This document shows, piece after piece, positions 1-9,319 of a stretch of 64,000 bases of DNA. Each line of letters begins with the position of its first letter. Position 1 is the stretch's first letter. This stretch comes from Pseudomonas persica (GTDB lineage Bacteria > Pseudomonadota > Gammaproteobacteria > Pseudomonadales > Pseudomonadaceae), in contig NZ_OLKL01000037.1 of assembly GCF_900291015.1 (NCBI RefSeq), positions 47,897-111,896 on the forward strand, in the 5' to 3' direction. Under the pieces are notes generated by a model, which searched no databases, had not been told where the DNA came from, and was given only the letters and a program-made list of their open reading frames with translations. The position numbers were made by a program, and so were the translations under genes.

Positions 1-286
1 CGCCGCATTCCAGGCCGACGATGCGGTCGATGTCGTCGTTGCGACCAGTGATGAGGATGATGCCCACCTCCGAACGTACCCGCAGCTCGCGGGTCAGGGT
101 AAGGCCGTCCTTGCCGGGCAGACGGATGTCCAGCAGCACCAGTTCGACATCCTGGCTGCCGAGCAGGGCCTCGGCCTTTTCCGCGGTGTCGGCGCAGTGC
201 ACGTCATAGCCTTCCTGGGACAGATAGGCCTGCAGCAAGTCACGAATAAGCGGATCGTCATCGACGATCAATACCCGAGGCGTCAT
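1..286 (-). CDS. OmpR-type response regulator, N-terminal part (cut by window edge)
   Basis: The gene starts at the ATG complementary to 284-286 and runs off the left end, so only about 95 residues are visible. They form a receiver domain: the acidic cluster VDDD at residues 8-11, the phosphoacceptor Asp53 in LLDIRLPGKDG, and the conserved Thr of LITGRNDD. The C-terminal output domain is outside the window. The receiver resembles OmpR/PhoB-family regulators such as TorR or AruR, which have a winged-helix DNA-binding domain, but that assignment is inference. A cognate sensor kinase would be expected just to the left. Confidence 0.85.
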   Translation of the reverse strand, partial: MTPRVLIVDDDPLIRDLLQAYLSQEGYDVHCADTAEKAEALLGSQDVELVLLDIRLPGKDGLTLTRELRVRSEVGIILITGRNDDIDRIVGLECG

Positions 287-361
287 TGCGTGTCGTCTCT
301 TTTTTTATTGGTGTTGTTCTACGCACTTGCGACAGCAGCGTACTCGTTACTGAACAGGCGA

Positions 362-1006
362 TCAACAGCCCTCCGCCAGGCTGAAGCGGCGCCGGCCACC
401 GGCCTGCAGGCCATCGACCCAGGCCTCGCAGATCAGCATGCCCTGCTCGGGGGTGAAGGTACCGGGGTTGAGCCCCGACTCCAGCCACAGGCCGTCGAGC
501 AAGGCACTCAGGCTGATGGCCGCAAGGTCGGCATCGAAGCCCTGCCAACCCTCCTCTGCGGCCAGCGTGGCCAGCAGCCCGCTCAATTCATTACGGTATT
601 CGCCATAGGAATGGTCATGCACCTGGTTGATCGCATCGGCAGTCTTCACTGCGCCCCAGAACGCCAGCCAGGCGTCGAGCAATTGCGGGTCGAGCAACTC
701 AGCGCAGAACGAGGCGCGGAAGAACGCCGACAACCGCTCGCGGGCATTGGGCGCGGCCTGGGCCATGGCCTCGCGCAGCAGGCCCATCACCCGGCCGGTG
801 ACCGCCATGTAGGCTTCGGCCACCAGCTCATCCTTGCCGGCGTAGTGATGGCTGATCAACCCGACCGAAACCCCGGCCTCCGCCGAAATCTTGCGAATCG
901 ACGCGCCCTGGAAGCCATGGCGCTTGAGGCACACCAGGGTCGCCTCGACCAGGTTGGCTTTGCGCAATTCCGGCAGCATGCGGTGGTAGCGGGCTTCCTG
1001 ACTCAT
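362..1006 (-). CDS. TetR-family regulator, BetI-like
   Basis: 214 residues from the ATG at 1006, preceded by a modest GAGAG ribosome site. The N-terminal helix-turn-helix (SIRKISAEAGVSVGLISHHY, about residues 32-51) is close to BetI, and a ligand-binding all-helical C-terminal domain follows. The gene is divergent from the crotonase at 1108, with about 100 bp between them, so it may control itself and that gene. No bet genes are present, so a role in choline metabolism is not supported; the ligand is unknown. An extended in-frame start at 1096 is less likely because it lacks homologous-looking sequence. Confidence 0.85.
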   Translation of the reverse strand: MSQEARYHRMLPELRKANLVEATLVCLKRHGFQGASIRKISAEAGVSVGLISHHYAGKDELVAEAYMAVTGRVMGLLREAMAQAAPNARERLSAFFRASFCAELLDPQLLDAWLAFWGAVKTADAINQVHDHSYGEYRNELSGLLATLAAEEGWQGFDADLAAISLSALLDGLWLESGLNPGTFTPEQGMLICEAWVDGLQAGGRRRFSLAEGC

Positions 1007-1107
1007 CGGCGACTCTCGGGCTAGGGGCTGGACTGAACGACTGTACAACAAGCCGAACTGCGTGATAAACCCTTGGCACCCTGCCCACAACAACAAAAGC
1101 GGCTGCC

Positions 1108-1863
1108 ATGAACGACCTGATCACATCTGACCTGGACCAGGGCCTGCTGACCCTGGCCTTCAACCGCCCCGACAAGCTCAACGCCTTGAACACCGCCATG
1201 TACCAACAGCTGGGCGACCTGCTGCTGGCGGCCGGTGAAGACCCTGATGTCGAAGCCATCATCATCACCGGTGGGCCGCACTGCTTTACTGCCGGTAATG
1301 ACTTGCGCGACTTCCTCGACAACCCGCCCGCCGACCTGGACAGCCCGGTGTTCCGCCTGATGCGGGTGGTGATGGGCCTGGACAAGCCGCTGATTGCCGC
1401 GGTCAGTGGCGCGGCGATCGGCATTGGGGCCACCTTGCTGTTGCATTGCGACCAGGTGCTGGTCAGCCGTTCGACCAAACTGCGCATCCCTTTCGCGCCG
1501 TTGGCCGTGTGCCCCGAGTTTGGCTCCAGCTTGCTGCTGCCGCGCCTGCTTGGCCATGCGCGAGCGGCTCGCCTGCTGCTGGCAAACGAGTTGCTCGACG
1601 GCGAACGGATGGTGGCCTGGGGGTTGGCCAATGAACTGCATGAAGACGGTGAACAGTGCCTGGTAGGTGCCCGGCGCCTGGCGCGGCAACTGCAAGGCTA
1701 CCCGCAGGCGGCGCTGCGCATCAGCAAGCGGCTGCTAAAGGACGGCCAACGGGCCGAGCTTGAGGCGACAGTGGCGCGGGAAGCCCGGTTGTTCATCGAG
1801 TGCTTGCGCACTGAAGAAGCGCGAGCGGTGTTGCGGGGATTGATCAAGGACCGAATCGACTGA
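1108..1863 (+). CDS. Enoyl-CoA hydratase/isomerase (crotonase) family protein
   Basis: 251 residues with the crotonase fold. The CoA and oxyanion segments are visible as FTAGNDLRDF and GAAIGIGAT. The catalytic loop reads FAPLAVCPEFGSS: a single Glu within PE-x-x-SS is typical of Delta3,Delta2-enoyl-CoA isomerases, rather than the two Glu residues of true hydratases, so an isomerase or PaaG-like activity is at least as likely as hydration. The protein is cytoplasmic and acts in fatty or aromatic acid beta-oxidation (family knowledge). It stands alone, divergent from a TetR regulator that may sense an acyl-CoA (inference). Confidence 0.85.
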   Translation: MNDLITSDLDQGLLTLAFNRPDKLNALNTAMYQQLGDLLLAAGEDPDVEAIIITGGPHCFTAGNDLRDFLDNPPADLDSPVFRLMRVVMGLDKPLIAAVSGAAIGIGATLLLHCDQVLVSRSTKLRIPFAPLAVCPEFGSSLLLPRLLGHARAARLLLANELLDGERMVAWGLANELHEDGEQCLVGARRLARQLQGYPQAALRISKRLLKDGQRAELEATVAREARLFIECLRTEEARAVLRGLIKDRID

Positions 1864-1906
1864 CGCGGTCCCTTGTGGGAGCGCGTAATGCCAGGGATAT
1901 GGGCGG

Positions 1907-2962
1907 CTAATACCCGGTCATCTCCAGATACCCACGCCCACCCGTACTCCCGGTCAAGCGCACCGGCCCCTCCCAATACGGGAACCGCGTCTCCATCCAG
2001 GCCTGCGACTCCACAGCCTCGACTTGCACATCCACCCCATGCCCCGGTACCCGCACCCGCCATCGCGTCGGCACCTGCTTGCCGTTCCTTTGCCGGGCCC
2101 AGACCAGCGCCTGCAGCTGAATCTGCGCCCCCTGCAACGCCACCACCTCACCCTGCGGGCCAACCCAGGTCCCGGCGCGATACGCCTCCCCCTGCACCTC
2201 GCGCACCTGGAACAGCATCAACCTGGCGCCACTGTCTAGGTGCAGGGAAAACCAGTCCCACCCCGTCTGCCCGGCGGCCAGCGGCTGGCTACTCCATTCC
2301 CGGTCCAGCCAGGCCTGGCCGGTGACAGCGATGCACTGGCCGTCACGCTGCACTTCCCCGTTCACGCGATAAAACGGCTGACTGTAATAGTACGAAGCCT
2401 GCCCCTTGCCGGACTTCTCGCTGTAGCCCTGATCCCCGTGCAGCACCAAGGGCCGCTCACTGTGCAGTTGCAGGTCATAGCGAAAGCCTTCAGCACCGGC
2501 GACCATTTGCAGATGCTCGATGCCACTGCTGCCCTGCAACGACCAGTCATTGATCCACGCCCGGAACGGCTGGGCCTGCACACCGGCCTGGCCGATACCG
2601 CCACGTGCCAGGGTTTCGCCAGACTGATGACCGCCCGGGCCGGTCAGCGCCGCGTGCCCCATCCACAGGTTCGGGCTGTTCCAGCCGGCAGTCTCCGGGC
2701 CTGCGCGCAGGGCCGAGCGGAACAGCGTCCACTGCACGCCCCAGTCCCGTCCTTGGGCGTCCTGGAGGTTGGCGGTGACATACCACCATTCGATGCGAAA
2801 GCCATCGTGGGCACCGTGGTCACGCGGAAATTCCAGGCGATGGTCGCGGCTTACCTGGCTGAATTCGCCCGCCTGCTGCCCGAGCCCGGCATAGCTTTGC
2901 TCGGCAGGCTGATCACAGCCGCCCAGCACCCCACACAGCAACAGCCACGCGCTACGCTTCAT
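1907..2962 (-). CDS. CrtC/AttH-like lipocalin-fold lipoprotein
   Basis: 351 residues from the ATG at 2962; another ATG lies two codons upstream. The N-terminus is a lipoprotein signal (MKRSAWLLLCGVLGGC) with lipobox LGGC, followed by HDGFRIEWWYVTANL, the hallmark of the AttH/carotenoid 1,2-hydratase (CrtC) superfamily. The mature protein would be a double-lipocalin fold anchored in the periplasm or outer membrane. It is the last gene of a leftward operon and overlaps the preceding permease gene. With no carotenoid genes nearby, a hydratase role is not supported; a lipid-binding or lipid-processing partner of the ABC permease, as in att-type loci, is inferred. Confidence 0.8.
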   Translation of the reverse strand: MKRSAWLLLCGVLGGCDQPAEQSYAGLGQQAGEFSQVSRDHRLEFPRDHGAHDGFRIEWWYVTANLQDAQGRDWGVQWTLFRSALRAGPETAGWNSPNLWMGHAALTGPGGHQSGETLARGGIGQAGVQAQPFRAWINDWSLQGSSGIEHLQMVAGAEGFRYDLQLHSERPLVLHGDQGYSEKSGKGQASYYYSQPFYRVNGEVQRDGQCIAVTGQAWLDREWSSQPLAAGQTGWDWFSLHLDSGARLMLFQVREVQGEAYRAGTWVGPQGEVVALQGAQIQLQALVWARQRNGKQVPTRWRVRVPGHGVDVQVEAVESQAWMETRFPYWEGPVRLTGSTGGRGYLEMTGY

Positions 2963-5414
2963 CGGCAAACGGCCTCAACAGTTCGCGCGGCTGGCGAAGC
3001 GCCAGCTGCCACAGGGGCCAGGCGCTGGCCAACAGGCTGGTAAGCATGCCCAGCACGGCCAGTTGCAGCAGCTGCGCGGGGAACACGTAAAGCGGCAAAC
3101 GCCAGCCGAATGCCTGCACGTTCACCACCGCGACCAGGCACCAGGCCAGCAGGATACCCAGCGGGATTGCCAGCAGCACGGTAAGGCTGCTCAGCAGCAG
3201 GGTCTGCCCAAGGCTCAGCCATACCAGATACGTGCGCCGCACGCCCAGCGCCCACAGCGGCGCCAACTGGCCCAGGCGGGTCTGGCCCAGGGTCAGCAGG
3301 TTGATGAACAGCGCCACACCAGCCACGCCAAGGGTAAGGCTGTTGAGCGCAGCGGTGGCGGTGAAGGTGCGGTTGAACACATCGGTGGACCAGCGTTTCA
3401 GAAGCGCCTGCTCGACCACACGGCTGTCGTCCAGGGCAAAGCGCTGTTGCAATGCAGCCTTGAGCGCCGACACCTGCTCGGTCGCCAGATCGACACCCAA
3501 CCCGGTCAGGGTTGCCTGCGGCCAGTGCCCGCGCAGCCAGCCGGCATTGACCAGTACGTGCCCTTTGGGGTTGCCGTAATCGGCGTAGATCCCCACAACG
3601 GTCAGAACAGGCGAAGTGTCTGCCGGTAGCCTCAGGCTATCGCCCAGCTGCAGTTTCAGTCGCCTGGCCAGCTGTTCACTGAGCATCACGGCCTGGCCAC
3701 TGGCCAGTTGCTGCCAGGCCTGCTTGTGCTGCGCCAGCAATGGCCAGCGCGTGCGATAGACGGGGTGATCGACGATGCCCTGGACCTGCACCGGCCAGCC
3801 CTGCAGCTGCGTTTCCACACGCCAGCCGGGCAATACCACATCAACTGAAGGTTGCTGCCTGAGCCACTTGGCTATCTGCAAGCCCTGGGCGGTGTCCCTT
3901 GGGGTGACATACAGGTCGGCAGACAGGCGCAGGTCAAGCCAGCCGACAAAGGTCTTGCGAAAGCCCTCGGTCATGCTGCCCACGCCGACACTGGCGGCCA
4001 GCGCCAGCAACAGTGCCATCAACGCCAGGCTCAGGGCCGGCAGTTGCTGGCGGCTGTCGGCGACGAACCATTGCGACAAAGGCCGCCGGCAACGGCCTGC
4101 CAACCAGGCCAGCAGCCGGTCGAGCAAGGCCGGCAGCAGCAGCGCCGCCGCCAGCAGCAAGCTTGCCAGCAGGCCGAACGCGCTGGGCAGGCTGTCGCCC
4201 AGCACGCCACAGCCCAAGGCCAGCAACAGCAACAGGCCGGCCACCAGGGCCTGACGCCACAACCACGGCCCCTGCGCCAACCGCCACGCCTGAGGTTGCG
4301 CCAGTGCCAGCAACGGTAACCGAGCCGCACGCATTACACTGCCCAAGCCCGCCAGCAGTGCCCCCAGTACGCTCACCAGAACACCCATCAGCCACCACGC
4401 TGCAGGCAGGCTCAGTGTCCCGGCGACTTGGGCGCCATACAGGCCGCGCAAGCTGGCGGCGACATCGGGCAACAACCACGCGGCCAGTCCGTAACCACTG
4501 GCCACCCCGGCCAGACCGCCCAGCACCGCGAACAGCCCCAGTTCCAGTACCAAGGCACACAGCAGGGTATGCAGGCCGATGCCGCAGGCGCGCAGGTTGC
4601 GGATCAGGCCGCGCCGCTGTTCCAGTGCCAAACCGATTGCAGCATGGGCGATGAACAGGCCGACGACGAACGCCAGCAGGCCGAGGGCGGTCAGGTTGAG
4701 GTGGAAGCTGTCGGTCAGCCGCTGCAAACCGCCATCGTCCTGCTGGGGTTGCAGCTCAAGGTAAGGCGCGATATCCGCCGGCAACGGCCCCGGCGTGGCG
4801 GCCACCAGCAAGCGCGACAACTGCCCGGGTGCGTGCAGCAACGCTTGGGCGTGACCGATATCGACCACGATCACCCCCGGCGCCAGCGCTGACTGTAAAA
4901 CCAACGGCGGCAGCAGCTGCCCTTCGCTGTCAGGTACTGACGCCCCCGGGCCTGCATTCAGCTGGCGCAAGGTGTCTGGCCCGACCCAGGCTTGCCCAGG
5001 CATGCCGATGAAGGCCTGCAGATCGAACGTTTGAGGCTGCACACCGGCGATACTGCTGGCCGGCGGCAGGCTCAACGGCTCGATGCCGACCAACCGCACG
5101 CTGCGCCCCGGCTCACCGGGCAAGCGCAAGCGCCCCTCCAGTACCGGCGTCACCGCCCAGCCCAAGCTGCGCAACTGCACGTACAGCGCCTGGTCGAAGC
5201 GCTCGCCATGGCGCGACACCAGTTGCGCCTGCAGCGGCCCGGCCAGCACCGCGCTGGCCCGGGCATAGTCGCTGCGTGCCTGGCTGTTCAGCGCCTGCAC
5301 GCCGGTCCACAGCGCCGTGGCCAGCCACAGGCCGGTGACGATGCTGAAAAACTGCACGCGATGACGCCGCCAGTGGCTGAGCAGCGCCAACAAGGCCAGC
5401 GACAGCAGTCTCAT
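2952..5414 (-). CDS. FtsX-type ABC transporter permease, YbbP-like
   Basis: 820 residues, close to the size of E. coli YbbP. There is an N-terminal membrane segment at about 10-35, a large periplasmic region, then two FtsX-type membrane domains: a central block of hydrophobic helices (about 240-430) and a C-terminal one (about 690-810). This is the permease of a mechanotransmission-type exporter; it does not import solutes. Its ATG overlaps the ATPase stop as ATGA, so the two are translationally coupled, and its 3' end overlaps the lipoprotein gene. The substrate is unknown; a lipid or lipoprotein-like cargo is inferred from the family and the neighbouring lipocalin. Confidence 0.85.
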   Translation of the reverse strand: MRLLSLALLALLSHWRRHRVQFFSIVTGLWLATALWTGVQALNSQARSDYARASAVLAGPLQAQLVSRHGERFDQALYVQLRSLGWAVTPVLEGRLRLPGEPGRSVRLVGIEPLSLPPASSIAGVQPQTFDLQAFIGMPGQAWVGPDTLRQLNAGPGASVPDSEGQLLPPLVLQSALAPGVIVVDIGHAQALLHAPGQLSRLLVAATPGPLPADIAPYLELQPQQDDGGLQRLTDSFHLNLTALGLLAFVVGLFIAHAAIGLALEQRRGLIRNLRACGIGLHTLLCALVLELGLFAVLGGLAGVASGYGLAAWLLPDVAASLRGLYGAQVAGTLSLPAAWWLMGVLVSVLGALLAGLGSVMRAARLPLLALAQPQAWRLAQGPWLWRQALVAGLLLLLALGCGVLGDSLPSAFGLLASLLLAAALLLPALLDRLLAWLAGRCRRPLSQWFVADSRQQLPALSLALMALLLALAASVGVGSMTEGFRKTFVGWLDLRLSADLYVTPRDTAQGLQIAKWLRQQPSVDVVLPGWRVETQLQGWPVQVQGIVDHPVYRTRWPLLAQHKQAWQQLASGQAVMLSEQLARRLKLQLGDSLRLPADTSPVLTVVGIYADYGNPKGHVLVNAGWLRGHWPQATLTGLGVDLATEQVSALKAALQQRFALDDSRVVEQALLKRWSTDVFNRTFTATAALNSLTLGVAGVALFINLLTLGQTRLGQLAPLWALGVRRTYLVWLSLGQTLLLSSLTVLLAIPLGILLAWCLVAVVNVQAFGWRLPLYVFPAQLLQLAVLGMLTSLLASAWPLWQLALRQPRELLRPFADEA

Positions 5415-6079
5415 CAGCCCTGCTCAGGCCGCACGCGGCCGGCCTGCAGGTAACAACGCTGCTGCAAGCGCGCCGCCAGCCGCGGGCTGTGGGTCACCAT
5501 CAGCACACCACTGCCAGCCTCGGCGACCAGTTGCAGCAGCAGGCTCAAGACCTCGTCGCTGCTGGCCTCGTCAAGGCTGCCGGTGGGTTCGTCGGCCAGC
5601 AACCAGGCCGGGCGCCCAGCCAGGGCACGGCCGATGGCGACCCGCTGCTGCTGGCCGCCAGACAGCTGTTCCGGGTAACGCGCCAGCAAATCCGCCAAAC
5701 CCAAGCGTTGCGCCAGGTAAGCGACCCAGTGCGGATCATGGCGAGCGGCCAGCCTGGCCTGGAACGCAAGGTTGTCCGCCACGTCCAGGCTGCTGATCAG
5801 GTTGTACTGCTGGAACACCAGGCCAATACCCTCGCGTCGCCACAGCGCCAGCGACGCCTCGGAACGGCTGTCGAGCGGGACGTCGTCGATCAGGATGCGA
5901 CCACTGTCGGCACGGTCCAGGCCGGCCACCAGGTGCAGCAAGGTGCTCTTGCCGCTGCCCGACTCACCCATCAGCGCCAGGCTGCTGCCGCGCGCCAGGC
6001 GCAAGTCGACGCCCTGCAGGACGGGGAGCGGGCCCTGGGGGGTGGCGAATGATTTGTGCAGTTGTTCGATGACCAGCAT
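5414..6079 (-). CDS. ABC transporter ATP-binding protein, YbbA/LolD-like
   Basis: 221 residues with all ABC motifs: Walker A GESGSGKST (38-46), Q-loop Gln90, signature LSGGQ (139-143), Walker B WLLADEP (159-165), the D-loop in GSLD and switch His197. It belongs to the MacB/LolD/YbbA group that drives FtsX-type permeases. It is the first gene of a three-gene leftward operon with the permease (ATGA overlap) and the CrtC-like lipoprotein. The product is cytoplasmic and membrane-associated. The transported substrate cannot be read from the sequence. Confidence 0.9.
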   Translation of the reverse strand: MLVIEQLHKSFATPQGPLPVLQGVDLRLARGSSLALMGESGSGKSTLLHLVAGLDRADSGRILIDDVPLDSRSEASLALWRREGIGLVFQQYNLISSLDVADNLAFQARLAARHDPHWVAYLAQRLGLADLLARYPEQLSGGQQQRVAIGRALAGRPAWLLADEPTGSLDEASSDEVLSLLLQLVAEAGSGVLMVTHSPRLAARLQQRCYLQAGRVRPEQG

Positions 6080-6394
6080 CGACGGGCCTTGGTGGGTTCA
6101 CGTGTCTTCTTAGGAATAGCAGGTTCGGGGCGATGCAAGTGCGTCGTTCCATCGGCAAGTTCCATCACCGCACCGGCGTCATGAACAAATCTTCATTTTG
6201 AGGGCGGGCCGCGTAATTACGGGCACGACAGCCATCCGCCCGGCAACAGCTACAGGCCTTCGCCTTGAGAGGGTCCAGTACCTTGCGTAGCATCACCGCC
6301 CCCCGGGCCCGCTATGCGGGCCATTCGCGGGCAAGCCCGCTCCCACAACAGCGCCCCCTTTACCCAACCACACCACCAGCAGACAGAACCGCCG
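6080..6394. other. Intergenic region between ABC operon and mrdA paralogue
   Basis: This 315-bp gap separates divergent genes and should hold both promoters. Apart from one REP-like copy at 6320-6347 I see no convincing gene, strong promoter match or terminator in it. Confidence 0.5.
6320..6347. repeat. Single REP element
   Basis: A copy of the P. putida REP core (TTCGCGGGCAAGCCCGCTCC) that can fold on itself. It lies about 50 bp upstream of the mrdA-paralogue start and has no partner arm. Confidence 0.7.
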
Positions 6395-8290
6395 ATGCCG
6401 CAACCCATCCCCCTAAAGGACCACGAAAAGGAAAAGCACCTGGTCAACCGCCGGCTTCTGGCCTGCGCTGCCCTGGTCTTCTGCCTGGTCGCCGTCCTGG
6501 TGGGCCGGCTCTATGTACTGCAGGTGCTGCAGCACGACCAGCAGACCGCCGTGTCGGAAAACAACCGCGTGCACGTACTGCCTATCGCCCCCGAACGGGG
6601 GCTGATCTACGACCGCAATGGCGTGGTGCTGGCCGACAACAAGCCCAGCTTCGACCTGACCATGACCCGCGAACGGGCCGGCGGCGACACGGCCAAGGTA
6701 CTCGACACCCTGGCGCAGGTGCTGAAGCTGACCGACGACGAGCGCAAGCAGTTCGATAAGGACCTGCGCCGTGGCCGCAAGCCGTTCGAGCCGGTGACCC
6801 TGATGGTCGGCCTGAGCGAAGAGCAGATCGCCCTGGTAGCGGTGAACCAGTTCCGCCTGCCAGGCCTGGAGGTGGAACCACAGTTCATCCGCGAGTACCC
6901 GCTGGCCGAGCATTTCGCCCACTCGGTGGGCTATGTGGGGCGCATCAACGAGAAAGAGGCCAAGGCCCTCGACAGCACCGAATACCGGGGCACCCAGTCG
7001 ATCGGCAAGACCGGCATCGAGCACTTCTACGAAAGCCAGTTGCACGGCCACGTGGGCTACGAGGAGGTCGAGACCAACGCCCAGGGCCGGGTGATGCGCG
7101 TGCTCGACCACAAGGCCCCGACCCCGGGCCAGAACATTGTCCTGACCCTGGACGCCCACCTGCAACTGGCCGCGGAAAAGGCCCTGGGCGACCGCCGTGG
7201 CTCGGTAGTGGTGCTTGACCCGGCCAATGGCGACGTGCTGGCGATGGTCAGCAACCCCAGCTTCGACCCCAACCTGTTCGTCAAGGGTATCAGCTTCAAA
7301 CAGTACGCCGCCCTGCGCGACTCCATCGACCGCCCACTGTTCAACCGCGTGCTGCGCGGCCTGTATGCTCCCGGTTCGACGGTGAAGCCGGAGGTGGCCA
7401 TCGCCGGCCTCGACAGCGGCGTGATCACCCCGGGCAGCCGGGTGTTCGACCCGGGCTACTACGAGCTGCCCAACTACGACCACAAGTACCGCAACTGGAA
7501 CCGCAGCGGCGACGGCTGGGTGGATATGTACACCGCCATCATGCGTTCCAACGACACCTATTTCTACGACCTGGCGCACAAGCTGGGCATCGACCGCCTG
7601 CACGACTACATGGCCGAGTTCGGCCTGGGCCAGAAAGTGTCGCTGGACATGTTCGAGGAAGCGCCCGGGCTGATGCCATCGGCCGAGTGGAAGCGCGCCA
7701 CCCGGCGCCAGGCCTGGTTCCCGGGCGAGACGCTGATCCTGGGCATCGGCCAGGGCTACATGCAAGTCACCCCGCTGCAGCTGGCCCAGGCCACCAGCCT
7801 GCTGGCGAGCAAGGGCGTGTGGCACCGCCCGCACCTGGCCATGACCGTGGGCGGCGCTACGCCGGTCGACCCCAACCCGATGCCCGATATCGTGCTGCAC
7901 GACAGGCACGCCTGGGACCAGGTCAGCCAGGGCATGCAGATGGTCATGCACGACCCGCGCGGCATCGCCCGCGCGGCCGCCGCCGGCGTGCAGTACCGGA
8001 TTGCCGGCAAGAGCGGCACCGCGCAGGTGGTGGCGATCAAGCAGGGCGAGCGCTACAACCGCGACAAGACCCTGGAGCGGCACCGCGACAACGCCCTGTT
8101 CGTCGGCTTTGCTCCGGCTGATCACCCGAGTGTGGTGGTGGCGGTGATGATCGAGAACGGCGAGGCCGGTGGACGGGTGGCGGGGCCAGTGGTGCGGGAG
8201 GTGATGGATGCCTATCTGCTGGATGAGCAGGGGCATCTGAAGCCAGAGTATGCGGCTGGGGTAGCGCCTCGCAGCGTGCCGCACACCTGA
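6395..8290 (+). CDS. mrdA: Penicillin-binding protein 2 (peptidoglycan transpeptidase), paralogue
   Basis: 631 residues: a short cytoplasmic tail, one membrane anchor (about 20-41), a PBP dimerisation domain and a C-terminal transpeptidase domain. The catalytic motifs are intact: SxxK as Ser328-Lys331 in APGSTVKP, SND in the SxN position before TYFYDLAHKLG, and KSG at 539-541. It cross-links lateral-wall peptidoglycan in the periplasm with a RodA-type partner. No rodA, mreB, rlpA or dacA lies alongside, so this is probably the second, orphan PBP2 known in P. putida genomes and not the housekeeping copy. The start at 6395 puts the membrane anchor at the usual position; an upstream in-frame start would read through the REP copy. 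Confidence 0.92.
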   Translation: MPQPIPLKDHEKEKHLVNRRLLACAALVFCLVAVLVGRLYVLQVLQHDQQTAVSENNRVHVLPIAPERGLIYDRNGVVLADNKPSFDLTMTRERAGGDTAKVLDTLAQVLKLTDDERKQFDKDLRRGRKPFEPVTLMVGLSEEQIALVAVNQFRLPGLEVEPQFIREYPLAEHFAHSVGYVGRINEKEAKALDSTEYRGTQSIGKTGIEHFYESQLHGHVGYEEVETNAQGRVMRVLDHKAPTPGQNIVLTLDAHLQLAAEKALGDRRGSVVVLDPANGDVLAMVSNPSFDPNLFVKGISFKQYAALRDSIDRPLFNRVLRGLYAPGSTVKPEVAIAGLDSGVITPGSRVFDPGYYELPNYDHKYRNWNRSGDGWVDMYTAIMRSNDTYFYDLAHKLGIDRLHDYMAEFGLGQKVSLDMFEEAPGLMPSAEWKRATRRQAWFPGETLILGIGQGYMQVTPLQLAQATSLLASKGVWHRPHLAMTVGGATPVDPNPMPDIVLHDRHAWDQVSQGMQMVMHDPRGIARAAAAGVQYRIAGKSGTAQVVAIKQGERYNRDKTLERHRDNALFVGFAPADHPSVVVAVMIENGEAGGRVAGPVVREVMDAYLLDEQGHLKPEYAAGVAPRSVPHT

Positions 8291-8471
8291 GACTTTTGCC
8301 GGCGATTTCCGGCTACCCGTGGGGCGACCTGCTAACCAACGCGGCCTTCCATCTGCAACGGTTGAAGGAGACCCTTCAGCGCCCGCCGGCCATATATTTC
8401 AGAATGTTTCTTGATTTTTGAGCGTAGCCACGCCGCTGCGCTTGTCACCAACCGGTCATCAGAATGGCTGA

Positions 8472-8505
8472 CTCGCCAAAGGCCACGACGCCGTGGCCTG
8501 GCGAG
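8472..8505. terminator. Strong palindrome, probable bidirectional terminator
   Basis: CTCGCCA (8472-8478) pairs with TGGCGAG (8499-8505), and inside it GGCCACG pairs with CGTGGCC around a 4-nt loop, giving a two-tier stem. It lies between the convergent mrdA-paralogue and GST genes. There is no clear T tract, so a transcription-stop role is inferred. Confidence 0.5.
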
Positions 8506-8514
8506 CCGGATTGC

Positions 8515-9141
8515 TCAGGATGCCGCGCGCGGCATCAGCTCATACGGGTGCTTCCACCCTGGCAACGCCTGGATCCGCGCCTTCCATGCCTCGATGTGGG
8601 TGAACTGTGCCAAGGGAATGCCAGTGTCCTCCGGCATGAACACATACCCGGCCAACGACAGGTCAGCGATAGTCAACCGGCCACCGACCATGAACGGCGT
8701 CTTCGCCAGGTGCGCGTCGACAATACGGTAAGCCGCCATGGCACGTTCACGCAGGAACCGGGTCACCTCCGTTTCGCCGGTTTGCTTCAGGCAGAAAAGA
8801 AAGCGCAGCGCCGCGTAGTAGCTGGTGAACTTGTGGTTGTCGAACAGCATCCAGCGCCAGATCTCGCGCTTTTCGTCTTCGTCGCGGGGGCCGAACTGCC
8901 CGGTTTTCTCGGCGAGATATTCAAGGATCAGCGCAGACTGGGTGAAGGATTTGCCGGCGTGTTCCAGCACCGGCACCTCGCCCTGCTCGTTCACTTCGTC
9001 GCGCCAGGCTTGTTCGCGGGTTTGGCCATGGAAGAAATCGACGAACACCGGCTGCCAGTCCTGGCCGGTGAGTTCAAGCATCAGTGCGGCCTTGTAGGCG
9101 TTACCGGATTCGGCGAAACAATGCAGCTTGTAGTCGGGCAT
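8515..9141 (-). CDS. Glutathione S-transferase family protein
   Basis: 208 residues. The N-terminal thioredoxin-like half has the cis-Pro loop as GEVPVL followed by the Gln-Ser pair FTQSALILEYLAE, which contacts the glutamyl end of glutathione. The C-terminal half is helical and carries the usual TIADLSLAGYV N-capping box. It is a cytoplasmic enzyme that conjugates or isomerises an electrophilic substrate, which is unknown. The gene is monocistronic. A strong palindrome just past its stop probably ends transcription. Confidence 0.9.
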   Translation of the reverse strand: MPDYKLHCFAESGNAYKAALMLELTGQDWQPVFVDFFHGQTREQAWRDEVNEQGEVPVLEHAGKSFTQSALILEYLAEKTGQFGPRDEDEKREIWRWMLFDNHKFTSYYAALRFLFCLKQTGETEVTRFLRERAMAAYRIVDAHLAKTPFMVGGRLTIADLSLAGYVFMPEDTGIPLAQFTHIEAWKARIQALPGWKHPYELMPRAAS

Positions 9142-9319
9142 GGGCGAGAACCTTCAGTATCCGTTGAATGATTGGGCCATCAGCCCGAGCAAATCACGCC
9201 TGACTCGACAGGGTCAATGCCTGTTTCCGGGACGAACAAGGGAACTACCACCGTACCTGCGCTTTCTTAAACACTGAGTGGTTTAATTACTTGGGCTTCA
9301 CGCTACTGGAGAACACACC

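Noticed and set aside
1007..1107. TetR operator between the TetR and crotonase genes
   Set aside because: ACTGTACAAC is only a short imperfect dyad; no convincing palindrome is present.
6413..8284. Long open frame antisense to the PBP2 gene
   Set aside because: It mirrors codons of a clear transpeptidase gene, has low-complexity His/Gln/Ala-rich translation and no ribosome site; a GC-rich shadow.
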